From Lachnospiraceae bacterium (GTDB lineage Bacteria > Bacillota > Clostridia > Lachnospirales > Lachnospiraceae): a stretch of DNA of 64,000 nt. Shown one piece after another: positions 26,043-34,943 of the stretch; position 1 is the first letter of the stretch; each line of letters begins with the position of its first letter. A program made the position numbers and the translations under genes. The notes under the pieces were generated by a model that saw only the letters and a list, made by a program, of their open reading frames with translations, was not told the DNA's origin and made no database searches. The stretch covers positions 22,193 to 86,192 of the forward strand of contig JAFSBX010000106.1 in the NCBI GenBank assembly GCA_017437065.1, given 5' to 3'.

Positions 26043-27228
26043 ATGAAAGAAGAAAAGGTAAAGAAAATAACCGGAGAAATTTTAAAAACTGAAGTCGAAG
26101 CGGAAATGCTAAAAAAACACATTGGAGAAGTTGTGCAAATACATGGAAGTGTTTATAAAATCAGAAAAATGAGTGATTTTGCTTTTGTGATTCTCAGAAC
26201 AAAAAGAGCACTGATACAGTGTGTATATAGTGAAGAATTCAGTAATTTCACATTAGATATGTTGAAAGAAGAAAGCTGTGTGGTAGTTACGGCAGCAGTT
26301 GTAAAGGAAGAACGGGCGAAAGCAGGATATGAATTAAGAATGAAAGAAGTAACAGTATTGTCGTTACCGGAAGAAATTTCACCAATTGTAATAAATCAGA
26401 AAAAGGTAGATACTTCTCTTGAAAATCTTTTGAATTATCGTCCGATTACATTAAGGAACGAAAAGGAACGGGCAATTTTTAAAATACAGGAAGGCATATG
26501 TAATGGTTTTCGGAAGTTTCTTCATGAAAATAAATTTACCGAAATTCATACACCTAAAATTGTAGCAGCAGGAGCAGAGGGTGGAGCTAATATTTTCCGA
26601 TTGGATTATTTTGGAAAAGAGGTATATCTTGCTCAAAGCCCCCAATTTTATAAGCAGATGATGGTGGGAGTATTTGAGAGAGTGTTTGAAATAGCACCAG
26701 TTTTCAGAGCCGAAAAACATGATACTTCCAGACATTTGAATGAATATACCGGCAATTCGTTTCACAGAGGCGAAAGAACTTATTGCAAAAGAGTATCATA
26801 GAGAGGTTAAGGACTTTGAAGATTTTGAACCGGAGGAAGAAAAACTGCTTTGTGAACTTATAAATAAGAAAACAGGAAGTGAATTTGTGTTTGTAACACA
26901 TTACCCTAGTAAAAAACGACCATTTTATGCTATGGAAAGCAGGGAAAACAGAGAAGAAACATTAAGCTTTGATTTGCTTTTCAGAGGGTTGGAAGTAACA
27001 ACGGGAGGACAGAGGATTCATTCCTATGAGGAACAGATTGAAAAAATGAAATGCAGAGAAATGTCGGTAGAGGTTTTTGAAGAGTATTTGATGATGCATA
27101 AGCATGGTATGCCGCCGCATGGAGGACTTGGAATCGGATTAGAGCGTTTTACAGCAAGACTTTTGCAGTTTGAAAATGTAAGGAGCGCGACGTTGTTTCC
27201 GAGAGACATAAATAGAGTAACACCGTAG
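26043..27228 (+). pseudogene. aspS: Archaeal-type (non-discriminating) aspartyl-tRNA synthetase, broken by an internal deletion
   Basis: The first 236 codons encode the OB-fold anticodon domain and class II motifs 1 and 2, up to VFRAEKHDTSRHLNEYT. The gene then jumps, in another frame, to IPAIRFTEAKELI and continues through GGLGIGLERFTARLL (motif 3) to the end at 27228. Compared with archaeal AspRS (about 430-440 residues), roughly 40-50 residues of the catalytic core after motif 2 are missing and the frame is lost near 26745, so the first frame stops at 26801. The second part alone starts at an ATG at 26740 but lacks motifs 1 and 2. It is almost certainly non-functional; a bacterial-type enzyme elsewhere must charge tRNA-Asp. 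Confidence 0.85.
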
Positions 27229-27294
27229 CACAGGACAGGCTATTTGATAGACAAGGAGGTTATGGCATAAAAAAATGAATGTGGTGCCTGTAAG

Positions 27295-27323
27295 TTGCTA
27301 TTTTTCAGCGGATTAGGTATAAT
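27295..27323 (+). promoter_or_regulatory. Sigma-A promoter of the HAD phosphatase gene
   Basis: TTGCTA (27295-27300), a 17-base spacer and TATAAT (27318-27323), 50 bases before the start codon. Confidence 0.75.
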
Positions 27324-27372
27324 ATGGAAAGTAAATAATGTCCGTAAACAGATAGCAGGAGGCAGATAAATA

Positions 27373-27978
27373 ATGATAAAAACAGTAATTTTTGATATAG
27401 GAAATGTGCTTTTAGGATTTTGTTGGAAAGAATATTATGATAAATTTCCATACAGTGAGGAAGTAAAAGAAAGAATTGCAAATGCAACCGTAAAAAGTGC
27501 AGTTTGGTCTGAATACGACAAAGGAAATATGTCTGATGAAGAGATTATGGAGGCTTTTATAAAAAATGATCCGGAAATTGAAAAGGAACTCAGAGAATCT
27601 TTGGCAGACATTTCAGATATGTTAGTCCGTTATGATTATGCGATACCATGGATTAAATCTTTAAAGGAAAACGGCTATCAGGTGTTGGTATTATCCAATT
27701 TCTCACATAAAGCTGTAACGGATTGTGCGCATGCATTGGATTTTCTGCCTTATACGGATGGTGGAATTTTATCTTACAAAGATCATTTTATTAAACCACA
27801 GCCGGAAATCTATGCACTTTTGTTAGAACGTTATAATCTCGTACCGGAAGAATGCGTTTTCATGGATGATTTGGAGGAGAATATTAAAGGTGCTGCAGAT
27901 GCCGGAATTAATACGATTTTATTTAAAAACGAAATACAGGCAAAAGAAGAACTGCGGGAGATGGGAGTGAAGTTTTAG
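27373..27978 (+). CDS. HAD-superfamily phosphatase (YihX-like, subfamily IA)
   Basis: A 201-residue haloacid dehalogenase-fold hydrolase. Motif I is FDIGNVL (residues 8-14, nucleophile Asp9), motif II is VLSNFS near 113-118, motif III the lysine in FIKPQPEIY near 140, and motif IV FMDDLEENI near 162. It should dephosphorylate a small sugar phosphate or nucleotide; glucose-1-phosphatase YihX is a similar enzyme. A helical cap lies at about residues 18-85. It has its own promoter, and a GC-rich hairpin overlaps its 3' end. Confidence 0.88.
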   Translation: MIKTVIFDIGNVLLGFCWKEYYDKFPYSEEVKERIANATVKSAVWSEYDKGNMSDEEIMEAFIKNDPEIEKELRESLADISDMLVRYDYAIPWIKSLKENGYQVLVLSNFSHKAVTDCAHALDFLPYTDGGILSYKDHFIKPQPEIYALLLERYNLVPEECVFMDDLEENIKGAADAGINTILFKNEIQAKEELREMGVKF

Positions 27979-27998
27979 CTTCCATCTCCCGTAGTATT
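27955..27998 (+). terminator. Terminator overlapping the end of the HAD gene
   Basis: CGGGAGATGG (27955-27964), inside the last codons, pairs with CCATCTCCCG (27982-27991), with GAAG and CTTC adding an inner stem. The T-run that follows is short. Confidence 0.65.
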
Positions 27999-28082
27999 TT
28001 AATATCATATATGTATATTTTATTTTTTTTTACAAATATTAAGTAAAACTTTTAAAAGAAAAATAAAGGAAGAACAATATAT

Positions 28083-28574
28083 ATGAATATACTGAAAGAG
28101 ATTGTTTTGGGAATGATAAGTATGAGTGCCGGGCTTTTGGCAGCAGGTGGTGTTTTTACTGTTTTTATTACAGTAGGACTAGTACCACGTTTTGCAGGAA
28201 AGACACATACCGGAAAAAAGGTAGTACTGTATGAAGATTTTGTAATTGCAGGGACGATTATAGGATGCATAGTGAGTGTGTTTGAAAAAGAATGTCAGTT
28301 TGGAAGTATGCTTTTAAAAAGTGGAATAGTAAGTGAAGAGGTATGGACGGTCATAGGGAATATTTTGTTGCTTATTTTTGGTGTGTTTACAGGTATGTTT
28401 ATCGGATGTTTTGCATTAGCAATCGCGGAAATGTTAGATACAATTCCTATTTTTGCCAGACGTATCGGATTCAGACATGGACTGGGAATTGCCATTTTGT
28501 GCGTAGCATTAGGAAAACTTGCAGGTTCTTTGATTTACTTTATACAGGGGATGTACCGATATGGTGGAAGATAG
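28083..28574 (+). CDS. spoVAB: Stage V sporulation protein AB
   Basis: A 163-residue membrane protein with four to five helices. It resembles Bacillus SpoVAB in its N-terminal FTVFITVGLVPRFAGKT block, the central acidic YEDFVIAGTIIG and the FTGMFIGCFALAIAEMLDT region before the final helix. SpoVA proteins form the inner-spore-membrane channel for dipicolinic acid uptake and release. AAAGGAAG precedes the start. It comes before spoVAA, the reverse of the Bacillus order. Confidence 0.85.
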   Translation: MNILKEIVLGMISMSAGLLAAGGVFTVFITVGLVPRFAGKTHTGKKVVLYEDFVIAGTIIGCIVSVFEKECQFGSMLLKSGIVSEEVWTVIGNILLLIFGVFTGMFIGCFALAIAEMLDTIPIFARRIGFRHGLGIAILCVALGKLAGSLIYFIQGMYRYGGR

Positions 28575-28652
28575 GTATGAAAGCATGAAAAAGAGACATA
28601 ATAGCATTAATATATGAAATTGCGTAAGATAGGAGCGGGTAAGGTGGCACAA

Positions 28653-29264
28653 ATGCAAATATATATTAAAATGGAGCAGAATACCGAGGTGACAAAACCG
28701 GATGTGTATTTAAAGGATATGGCAGAGATTGTATGCAGTGATAAAAATGCGACTGCAAAAGTAAAAGCTATTAAAGTCCATAAATTTAAAGCGGGCGGAG
28801 AACAGAAAATTGCAATAAGCATTACCAAAATTATTAAAATGATTCAGGAAAATTTTCCGGAAGCTTCTGTTATTAATATTGGAGAAAAAGATGCACTGGT
28901 GGAACTGGTGAATGTGGACAGGCATAAGGGGATGCTACAATGGGCAAAAATTGCACTTGTTGCGGCAATCAGTTTTTTTGGAACGGCATTTACAATTATA
29001 GCGTATCACAATGATGTTGGAATTTCATCCATTTTTGAAAAAATGTATATGATGGTAATGGGAAATCCCGGAAATGCGGCTGTGTTGGAAATCAGTTATT
29101 CTATAGGGCTGGCACTTGGAATTATATTGTTCTTTAATCACATTGGAGGAAGACGTATTACAAAAGATCCGACACCGATAGAGGTGGAGATGCGTATATA
29201 TGAAGCACAGGTAAATCAGGCACTGTTAGAGACGGCGAGCAGGGAAGGAAAAGAGAAAATTTAG
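28653..29264 (+). CDS. spoVAA: Stage V sporulation protein AA
   Basis: A 203-residue protein with a soluble N-terminal half (MQIYIKMEQN to about residue 95) and two membrane helices. The C-terminal signature ISYSIGLALGIILFFNHIGG, followed by PTPIEVEMRIYEA, matches Bacillus SpoVAA closely. I chose the ATG at 28653 because AAGGTGG lies five bases upstream and the family begins there. It is part of the dipicolinic acid channel system and lies in one unit with spoVAB and spoVAC. Confidence 0.88.
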   Translation: MQIYIKMEQNTEVTKPDVYLKDMAEIVCSDKNATAKVKAIKVHKFKAGGEQKIAISITKIIKMIQENFPEASVINIGEKDALVELVNVDRHKGMLQWAKIALVAAISFFGTAFTIIAYHNDVGISSIFEKMYMMVMGNPGNAAVLEISYSIGLALGIILFFNHIGGRRITKDPTPIEVEMRIYEAQVNQALLETASREGKEKI

Positions 29265-29324
29265 GGAAAAATTGATATAAAAAGATAAGAACAGGATAAG
29301 TGGAGATAAACAGGAGGTATCGTT

Positions 29325-29783
29325 ATGGATGAACACAAAAAACAGGAATATCAGGAATATGTGAAGCAGGTGACACCCACGCATAATTTATGGTTACAGA
29401 TGGGGAAAGCATTTCTTGTGGGTGGGACTATATGTGTTTTGGGACAGTGTATCCTTAATTACACGCAAAGTCTTGGATTGGATAAGGAAACATCGGGGGG
29501 ATGGTGTTCATTAATTTTAGTATTGCTCAGTGTAATCCTGACAGGCTTTAATATATATCCAAGCATTGTAAAATGGGGAGGGGCAGGAGCTCTTGTACCG
29601 ATTACCGGTTTTGCAAATTCGGTTGCGGCACCGGCAATTGAGTTTAAAAAAGAAGGACAGGTATTTGGTGTCGGATGTAAGATTTTTACCATTGCGGGAC
29701 CGGTTATATTGTACGGAATTTTCTCAAGCTGGGTGTTGGGATTAGGCTATTGGCTATTGAAAATGCTTGGTATCTCGTTGTAA
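29325..29783 (+). CDS. spoVAC: Stage V sporulation protein AC
   Basis: A 152-residue membrane protein with about four helices. MGKAFLVGGTICVLGQ and KWGGAGALVPITGFANSV are diagnostic of SpoVAC, the mechanosensitive-channel-like subunit of the dipicolinic acid system. ACAGGAGGT gives a strong ribosome site. In Bacillus and most Clostridia spoVAD follows; here it is missing and spoVAEb lies 5.7 kb downstream. Confidence 0.92.
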   Translation: MDEHKKQEYQEYVKQVTPTHNLWLQMGKAFLVGGTICVLGQCILNYTQSLGLDKETSGGWCSLILVLLSVILTGFNIYPSIVKWGGAGALVPITGFANSVAAPAIEFKKEGQVFGVGCKIFTIAGPVILYGIFSSWVLGLGYWLLKMLGISL

Positions 29784-29831
29784 TAAGCATGGTAAAAAAA
29801 GAAAAAATAAATTATAATGTAAAATAAGGGT

Positions 29832-29878
29832 GCCGGAAAATGCTGAAAAATAGTGCGTTCCGGCTCCTTTGTACAAAT
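29832..29878 (+). terminator. Possible terminator of the spoVA unit
   Basis: GCCGGAA and TTCCGGC pair around a loop of 19 bases, followed by a weak T-rich stretch (TCCTTTG). An in-frame ATG of the next gene at 29840 falls within this loop, which argues against that start. Confidence 0.45.
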
Positions 29879-29896
29879 AAAGGAAAAGGAAGAAAA

Positions 29897-31072
29897 TTGT
29901 TTGTGAAAAATATATTTTTAGTCTGGATGTTGGCTGGGGCGATTAGCCCCGGTTTGATAAATGCAGTGGGACAGACAGTGCAACGTAATTTAGAAACTGT
30001 AAGCAGGAAGGTAATAGAAACGGAACAAGTAATAGAAAATCCTGAAATTACTCTTGTGATGGTAGGAGACATTTTACTGCATGATCCGGTGGCACAGAGT
30101 GGGTTACAGGAGGATGGAAGCTATAATTTTGAGGCTGTATTTGAAAATGTAAAAGAAAGAATAAGTGCTGCGGATTTGGCACTCGTAAATCAGGAAGTGA
30201 TTCTGGGTGGCAGTGAATTGGGGATTACAGGGTATCCCAGCTTTAATGCCCCTTATGAATTGGGAGATGCTTTAGTAAATGCAGGATTTGATGTGGTACT
30301 GCATGCAACCAATCACACACTGGATAAAGGGAAAAGAGGCGTGGAAAACTGTCTGGCATTTTGGAAAAATACATATCCTGAAATTGCGGTACTGGGAATG
30401 AATGAGAGTGAGGAAGCACAGGAAGAGATTTATGTTTATGAACAGGATGGAATTCGCGTTGCTATTTTAAATTATACCTATGGAACTAACGGGATTCCGT
30501 TACCTGAAAGTATGCCTTATGCAGTGAATATGCTGGAAGAAAATCGAGTGATAGAAGATTTAAAGAAAGCGGAAGAAACAGCAGATTTTGTAATTGTCTG
30601 TCCACACTGGGGGACGGAATACAGGCTGAATGCAACAAAAGAACAGCATTATTGGGCAGAGATTTTTGAAGAGAACGGTGCGGATCTTGTCATCGGTACA
30701 CATCCTCATGTAATAGAGCCGGTGGAGTGGTTTGGAGAGGAAGAGGATATGCTGGTATTCTACTCTCTTGGAAATTTTGTGAACTGGACGTCGGGAACGG
30801 GGGAAGGTGTTACGAACCGCATGGTGGGTGGTATGGCAGAGGTGACAATCGGATTGGACGAGACCGGTGAGGCTGTAATTACTGATTATGCAATGGAGCC
30901 CTTAGTGTGTCATCTGGAGGAAGGAGTCGATGGCGTTACAGTATATTTTATGGACGATTATACAGAGGAATTGGCAGAAAAGAATGAAATACGCAAGCAG
31001 GACGCTTCATTTTCATTGGAATATTGTGAAAAATTATGGAATGATGTGATGGGAGCAGAAGATGTAAATTAA
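29897..31072 (+). CDS. CapA-family (PGA_cap) metallophosphatase-like protein
   Basis: A protein of about 391 residues with an N-terminal membrane anchor (FLVWMLAGAISPG) and a PGA_cap domain. It has VMVGDILLH, ADLALVNQE, LHATNHTLDKG, CPHWGTEY and GTHPHVIEP, the metal-ligand motifs of the calcineurin-like CapA fold. CapA supports poly-gamma-glutamate synthesis in Bacillus, but most Clostridial homologues stand alone and have unknown, probably cell-surface, roles. The start is uncertain: TTG 29897 or GTG 29903 follow AAGGAAG, while an ATG at 29840 lies inside a hairpin. Confidence 0.85.
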   Translation: MFVKNIFLVWMLAGAISPGLINAVGQTVQRNLETVSRKVIETEQVIENPEITLVMVGDILLHDPVAQSGLQEDGSYNFEAVFENVKERISAADLALVNQEVILGGSELGITGYPSFNAPYELGDALVNAGFDVVLHATNHTLDKGKRGVENCLAFWKNTYPEIAVLGMNESEEAQEEIYVYEQDGIRVAILNYTYGTNGIPLPESMPYAVNMLEENRVIEDLKKAEETADFVIVCPHWGTEYRLNATKEQHYWAEIFEENGADLVIGTHPHVIEPVEWFGEEEDMLVFYSLGNFVNWTSGTGEGVTNRMVGGMAEVTIGLDETGEAVITDYAMEPLVCHLEEGVDGVTVYFMDDYTEELAEKNEIRKQDASFSLEYCEKLWNDVMGAEDVN

Positions 31073-31077
31073 GCAAA

Positions 31078-31117
31078 CAGAAATCCATTTGCGAAGCAAA
31101 TTTAGGATGGATTTCTG
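31078..31117 (+). terminator. Hairpin after the CapA-like gene
   Basis: CAGAAATCCAT pairs with ATGGATTTCTG, with an inner TTTGC/GCAAA stem. No T-run follows, so it may stabilise the 3' end rather than terminate. Confidence 0.5.
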
Positions 31118-31156
31118 TACGTAACTATGAAGGTACTGAATAGTTACCTATAAATC

Positions 31157-31185
31157 TTGTATTTTAGGGTGGTAAAGGGTATACT
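31157..31185 (+). promoter_or_regulatory. Sigma-A promoter of the GT-C glycosyltransferase gene
   Basis: TTGTAT (31157-31162), a 17-base spacer and TATACT (31180-31185). Start of transcription is expected near 31192. That rules out the in-frame GTG at 31195 as a normal start codon. Confidence 0.7.
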
Positions 31186-31260
31186 ATAGAAGTTGTGATT
31201 TTACAGAAGTATGGACGGATGAGTTCATTTCGTGCGTCTGTGAGAAAGGCATGGTTCAAG

Positions 31261-32943
31261 ATGAAAGAAAAGTTTAAAAATATGAAGGGGCTGACGATTG
31301 CAAGATGTGTTGCGTTTACAGTTGTCATGTTCCTTATTATTATATTGGCATGGAATTGCGATGATGCGTATCATGCGTATGTCATGGCAAAAAATCTGGT
31401 GGAAGGAAACGGGTTTGTTTATAATCTGGGAGAACGGGTAAACGCCAGTACATGTCCGCTTTTTACACTGCTTGTAGCGGTTGTGTATGCGGTGGTAGGT
31501 GATATGTATTTAAGTGGAATATTAACCTGTGTTTTATGTTCGGGAATTGCAGTCTGGTTTGTGTTTTTTAAATTTTGCAAAAACCTGCCGTCGGTATTGC
31601 TTGCCCTTGTTTGTCTGAGCGGTGCCAACGGATTTATTACTTATGCTACTTCGGGCTTGGAAAACTGTTTATTGTTTTGCATGATGTCCTTAGTGTTTTT
31701 TATGGTAATGAGCAAAGAAGAGTATGGCAAAAAAGATTTGTTTTTCCTTGCCATGGTCATTGGAATTTTGATGGGGGCAAGGATGGATAATGTCCTGCTT
31801 GTGGCACCGATTGGTGTATATGTGTATTTCTTTGCAAAGAAAAAGGAAATTTCCATACCGAAGTCGATAGGAATCGGAGTGCTGGGAGTGTTTCCGTTCT
31901 GGATGTGGGAGATTTTTTCCGTGATTTATTATGGATTTTTATTCCCAAATACAGCTTATATTAAGTTGGGAACAGGACTTCCGCTTACCAACTATCTTTC
32001 CAGAGGTATTTCTTATATGCTGACGGCTCTTTTAAATGATCCGGTGCTGCTGGTAATGCCGCTTCTTTATGGTATTTTTGCAGTAATAAAAAGAGATAAA
32101 AAACATATTCTGATGGCAGCAGGTACATGGATTTATCTGGTGTATGTAGTTTATATCGGCGGAGATTTTATGCTGGGAAGACACCAGACAGTACCGTTTT
32201 TCAGTGCAGTGTGCGGACTGTGCGTGTTATTTAGTGATGCGTCATGTGAAATGGCAAAGAACGCAGCTAAAGTGAGAGAAAAAGGGCAGGAAGCGGAGCA
32301 GGCAGAGGAACGTGAAGCGGATAGGCAAAAGAAAAGAACAGAAAATATACTGATAGGAACGATTGTGGCAGCAGCAGTTTGTGTAATCTTTGCCTATACC
32401 TTTGGCAGAACGGAAGGAAAACGCTATTTGTGGAACGGCGATAAATATCTGATGCAGTGTATGGATGTTGCGGACGAAAGAGCTTATTACAGCCCGACAA
32501 CCGGTCTTCTGGCGTATTTGAAAACGAAGGATGGCGAATATGAAGGTATTGTAACCCAGACTTTTAATACCGTAGAAGTAGAAGAAATGCTTGCAAGAGA
32601 AACACCGGGCGGACAACTTTTCAGAGGTGCTTCCGGTATATTGGTTTATTATTATCTGGAAGGAATCCATGTATATGATTTCTATGGTCTTGCCGATGCG
32701 TTTTTGGCAAGATTACAGGCAACCTACGATGATCATTGGAGAATCGGACATATGCAGAGAGAAATTCCTTCAGGTTACGAAGAAACGGTAGTTACGGGAG
32801 TAAACTGTATTGAGGATGAAAAGCTGCATGAGTTTTATGATGCCTTAAGCATTGTAATAAAAGGCGATTTGTGGTCTGTAGAACGTTTTAAAACGATTTG
32901 GCGTATGAATACAGGATATTATAATAACTTGCTTGGATACTAA
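31261..32943 (+). CDS. Polytopic GT-C glycosyltransferase, AftB-like
   Basis: A membrane glycosyltransferase of about 560 residues with nine to ten helices and a soluble C-terminal domain after about residue 380. The first extracellular loop carries WNCDDAYHAYVMAKN and GFVYNLGERVNAST, which match the DDAY and GxVYNPGERV pattern of mycobacterial AftB-like GT-C enzymes; the C-terminal YGLADAFLARL and WRIGHMQREIP also fit. Those enzymes transfer arabinofuranose from a lipid donor. Here it may decorate a wall or surface glycan. ATG 31219 is an alternative start. The next gene, 93 bases away, encodes a mutase-like flavoprotein. Confidence 0.75.
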   Translation: MKEKFKNMKGLTIARCVAFTVVMFLIIILAWNCDDAYHAYVMAKNLVEGNGFVYNLGERVNASTCPLFTLLVAVVYAVVGDMYLSGILTCVLCSGIAVWFVFFKFCKNLPSVLLALVCLSGANGFITYATSGLENCLLFCMMSLVFFMVMSKEEYGKKDLFFLAMVIGILMGARMDNVLLVAPIGVYVYFFAKKKEISIPKSIGIGVLGVFPFWMWEIFSVIYYGFLFPNTAYIKLGTGLPLTNYLSRGISYMLTALLNDPVLLVMPLLYGIFAVIKRDKKHILMAAGTWIYLVYVVYIGGDFMLGRHQTVPFFSAVCGLCVLFSDASCEMAKNAAKVREKGQEAEQAEEREADRQKKRTENILIGTIVAAAVCVIFAYTFGRTEGKRYLWNGDKYLMQCMDVADERAYYSPTTGLLAYLKTKDGEYEGIVTQTFNTVEVEEMLARETPGGQLFRGASGILVYYYLEGIHVYDFYGLADAFLARLQATYDDHWRIGHMQREIPSGYEETVVTGVNCIEDEKLHEFYDALSIVIKGDLWSVERFKTIWRMNTGYYNNLLGY

Positions 32944-33036
32944 TTTGGGTTGTACAAAAGTAATGTGTCCGATTTGAAGCGATAATAAAGAAACAGTAGA
33001 TAAGCAATGACAGCAATGGCTGTAAAAGGAAAAGAT

Positions 33037-34248
33037 ATGAGTGATAAAGTTTATAAGTACTTAATATTAGGTGCAGGACCTGCAGGATTGAGTTTTGCAA
33101 ATAAATTATTGGAGCTTGGAGAGACGGATTTTCTTGTATTGGAAAAAGAAAAGGAAGCGGGAGGACTCTGCCGAAGTATGGAAGTAGACGGCAGTCCGCT
33201 AGATATCGGAGGCGGCCATTTTCTGGATGTAAGACGTCCGAACGTGAATGAGTTTTTATTCCAATTTATGCCGGAAGAAGAATGGGATAAGTATGACAGG
33301 GATTCCCGTATTCAGGTTGGTAATGAGGTAGTTGGTCATCCGATAGAAGCAAATATCTGGCAGATGAGTCTGGAAAAGCAGGTAGATTATTTAAAATCCA
33401 TTGCCACGGCAGGCTGTAACATTGGTAAGGAAATGCCGGAAGAGTTTATCAACTGGATTTACTGGAAGTTGGGTGATCGCATTGCAGAAGATTACATGCT
33501 TCCATATAACAAAAAAATGTTTGGCGAAGAATTGAATCATTTGGGGACTTACTGGTTGAGTAAGCTACCGAATGTTTCCTTTGAAGAAACTTTGTTAAGC
33601 TGTCTGACAAAGAAAGCATACGGAACACAGCCGGGACATGCACAGTTTTATTATCCGAAAAAATTCGGCTATGGTGAATTGTGGAAGCGTATGGCAGATA
33701 ATCTGGGAGATAAAATACGTTATAATGTGGCTGTGAATTCCATTGATTTTGAAACAAAGACGATAAATGGAAGTTACCATGCTAAGAAAATAATTACGAC
33801 AGTTCCGTGGACGGAGTTTCAAACAATTTCCGGTATGCCGGAGGAAATACAGGACAGTTTAAAAGAATTAAAATACAGCAGTGTGGTCATTGAATATTTT
33901 CCGGAAAAGCTGGATACACAGGCACAGTGGATTTATTATCCGGATGAAGAACTTTCCTATCATCGTATTCTTGTCAGACATAATTTCTGCCCTGACTCAG
34001 CAGGATATTGGACGGAAACAAATAAAGAAAGATTTGCAGGACAAAAGAGCAGTTTTTCCTATGAAAATAAATATGCCTATCCGCTGAATACAGTGGAAAA
34101 GCCGGAAACGGTTAAAAAGCTGTTAGAATGGAGCAGGACAAAAGGTGTATACGGCTTGGGAAGATGGGGAGAATGGGAACACTATAATTCAGATGTTGTT
34201 GTGGATCTTGCCATGCAACTTGCTACTTGTTTTTCTGATGAGACTTAA
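33037..34248 (+). CDS. FAD-dependent amine-oxidase/UDP-galactopyranose-mutase-like flavoprotein
   Basis: A 403-residue protein with an N-terminal FAD dinucleotide-binding motif LGAGPAGLSFANKLLE, and EKEKEAGGLCRSMEVDG with GGGHFLDV typical of the protoporphyrinogen oxidase/UDP-galactopyranose mutase superfamily. The later PYNKKMFGEEL and the motif YPKKFGYGELW also fit that group. It could interconvert or oxidise a nucleotide or lipid-linked sugar for the adjacent glycosyltransferase; this is inferred. The ATG at 33037 has AAAAGGA six bases upstream. Confidence 0.75.
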   Translation: MSDKVYKYLILGAGPAGLSFANKLLELGETDFLVLEKEKEAGGLCRSMEVDGSPLDIGGGHFLDVRRPNVNEFLFQFMPEEEWDKYDRDSRIQVGNEVVGHPIEANIWQMSLEKQVDYLKSIATAGCNIGKEMPEEFINWIYWKLGDRIAEDYMLPYNKKMFGEELNHLGTYWLSKLPNVSFEETLLSCLTKKAYGTQPGHAQFYYPKKFGYGELWKRMADNLGDKIRYNVAVNSIDFETKTINGSYHAKKIITTVPWTEFQTISGMPEEIQDSLKELKYSSVVIEYFPEKLDTQAQWIYYPDEELSYHRILVRHNFCPDSAGYWTETNKERFAGQKSSFSYENKYAYPLNTVEKPETVKKLLEWSRTKGVYGLGRWGEWEHYNSDVVVDLAMQLATCFSDET

Positions 34249-34278
34249 GTATACTAAAGGATGAGTGAGGTGGCTGTT

Positions 34279-34512
34279 ATGCGAAAAATGGAGTTTAAAA
34301 TGGAACGGCAGGGACTGCTGGAAATAGGACAGAAAGTAACGATAACTGAAGGTGTACTTCCAAGTAACTATTACTATACGATAGACCCATCGCTTGCCAT
34401 GTCAGCAAACATTCCTTTTCGTGAGAGACTTCAGGCGAAAGAAGGAATAGTAAAAGATATTATTGAAAATGAACGAGGTTTTTACGTTACCGTAGAATTT
34501 GAGGAGGATTAA
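34279..34512 (+). CDS. Small conserved hypothetical protein with SH3-like barrel character
   Basis: A 77-residue protein with alternating beta-type segments (LLEIGQKVTITEG, KEGIVKDIIENERGFYVTVEFEE) that look like a small beta-barrel. There is no signal peptide or membrane segment. GAGGTGG eight bases before the ATG at 34279 supports that start over the one at 34261. It ends four bases before the RidA start and shares its operon. I do not recognise a named family. Confidence 0.7.
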   Translation: MRKMEFKMERQGLLEIGQKVTITEGVLPSNYYYTIDPSLAMSANIPFRERLQAKEGIVKDIIENERGFYVTVEFEED

Positions 34513-34516
34513 TTTC

Positions 34517-34894
34517 ATGATGAAGAAAATTGTAACAGACAAAGCACCGGCAGCAATCGGACCATATTCCCAGGGAATCGTAGTGGACAAATTTTTATTT
34601 GCATCAGGACAGATTGCAATCAATCCGGCAACAGGAGAAATTCAGGGAACTACCATTGAAGAACAGACAGAACAGGTTATGAAAAACATCGGCGGTTTGT
34701 TGGAAGCAGCCGGATGTGACTATACAAAAGTGGTTAAAACTACATGTTTCCTTGCAGATATGGGAGATTTTGCTACATTTAACGGCATTTATGAGAAATA
34801 TTTTACAGAGAAACCGGCAAGAAGCTGTGTGGCAGTAAAAGAATTGCCAAAGAGCGTACTTTGCGAAGTAGAAGTTATCGCATATTTAGGCTAG
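34517..34894 (+). CDS. ridA: RidA-family enamine/imine deaminase
   Basis: A 125-residue RidA/YjgF/TdcF protein that hydrolyses reactive 2-aminoacrylate-type intermediates to keto acids. APAAIGPYSQGI (residues 9-20), the arginine in ARSCVAV near 103 and the glutamate in CEVEVIAYL near 118 are the conserved active-site positions. The length is typical. GAGGAGG lies ten bases before the ATG. Confidence 0.93.
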   Translation: MMKKIVTDKAPAAIGPYSQGIVVDKFLFASGQIAINPATGEIQGTTIEEQTEQVMKNIGGLLEAAGCDYTKVVKTTCFLADMGDFATFNGIYEKYFTEKPARSCVAVKELPKSVLCEVEVIAYLG

Positions 34895-34943
34895 AATGGT
34901 GGCAAACCCGTAAAGGGAAGAGTCGAAACAGGAGTCAGACAGA

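Noticed and set aside
27254-27270. Strong ribosome site AAGGAGG followed by ATG GCA TAA
   Set aside because: A two-codon frame has no support as a gene; it is probably a leftover flank after the broken synthetase.
31195-31260. GTG start at 31195 for the glycosyltransferase
   Set aside because: The predicted transcription start is only a few bases upstream, leaving no room for a ribosome site.
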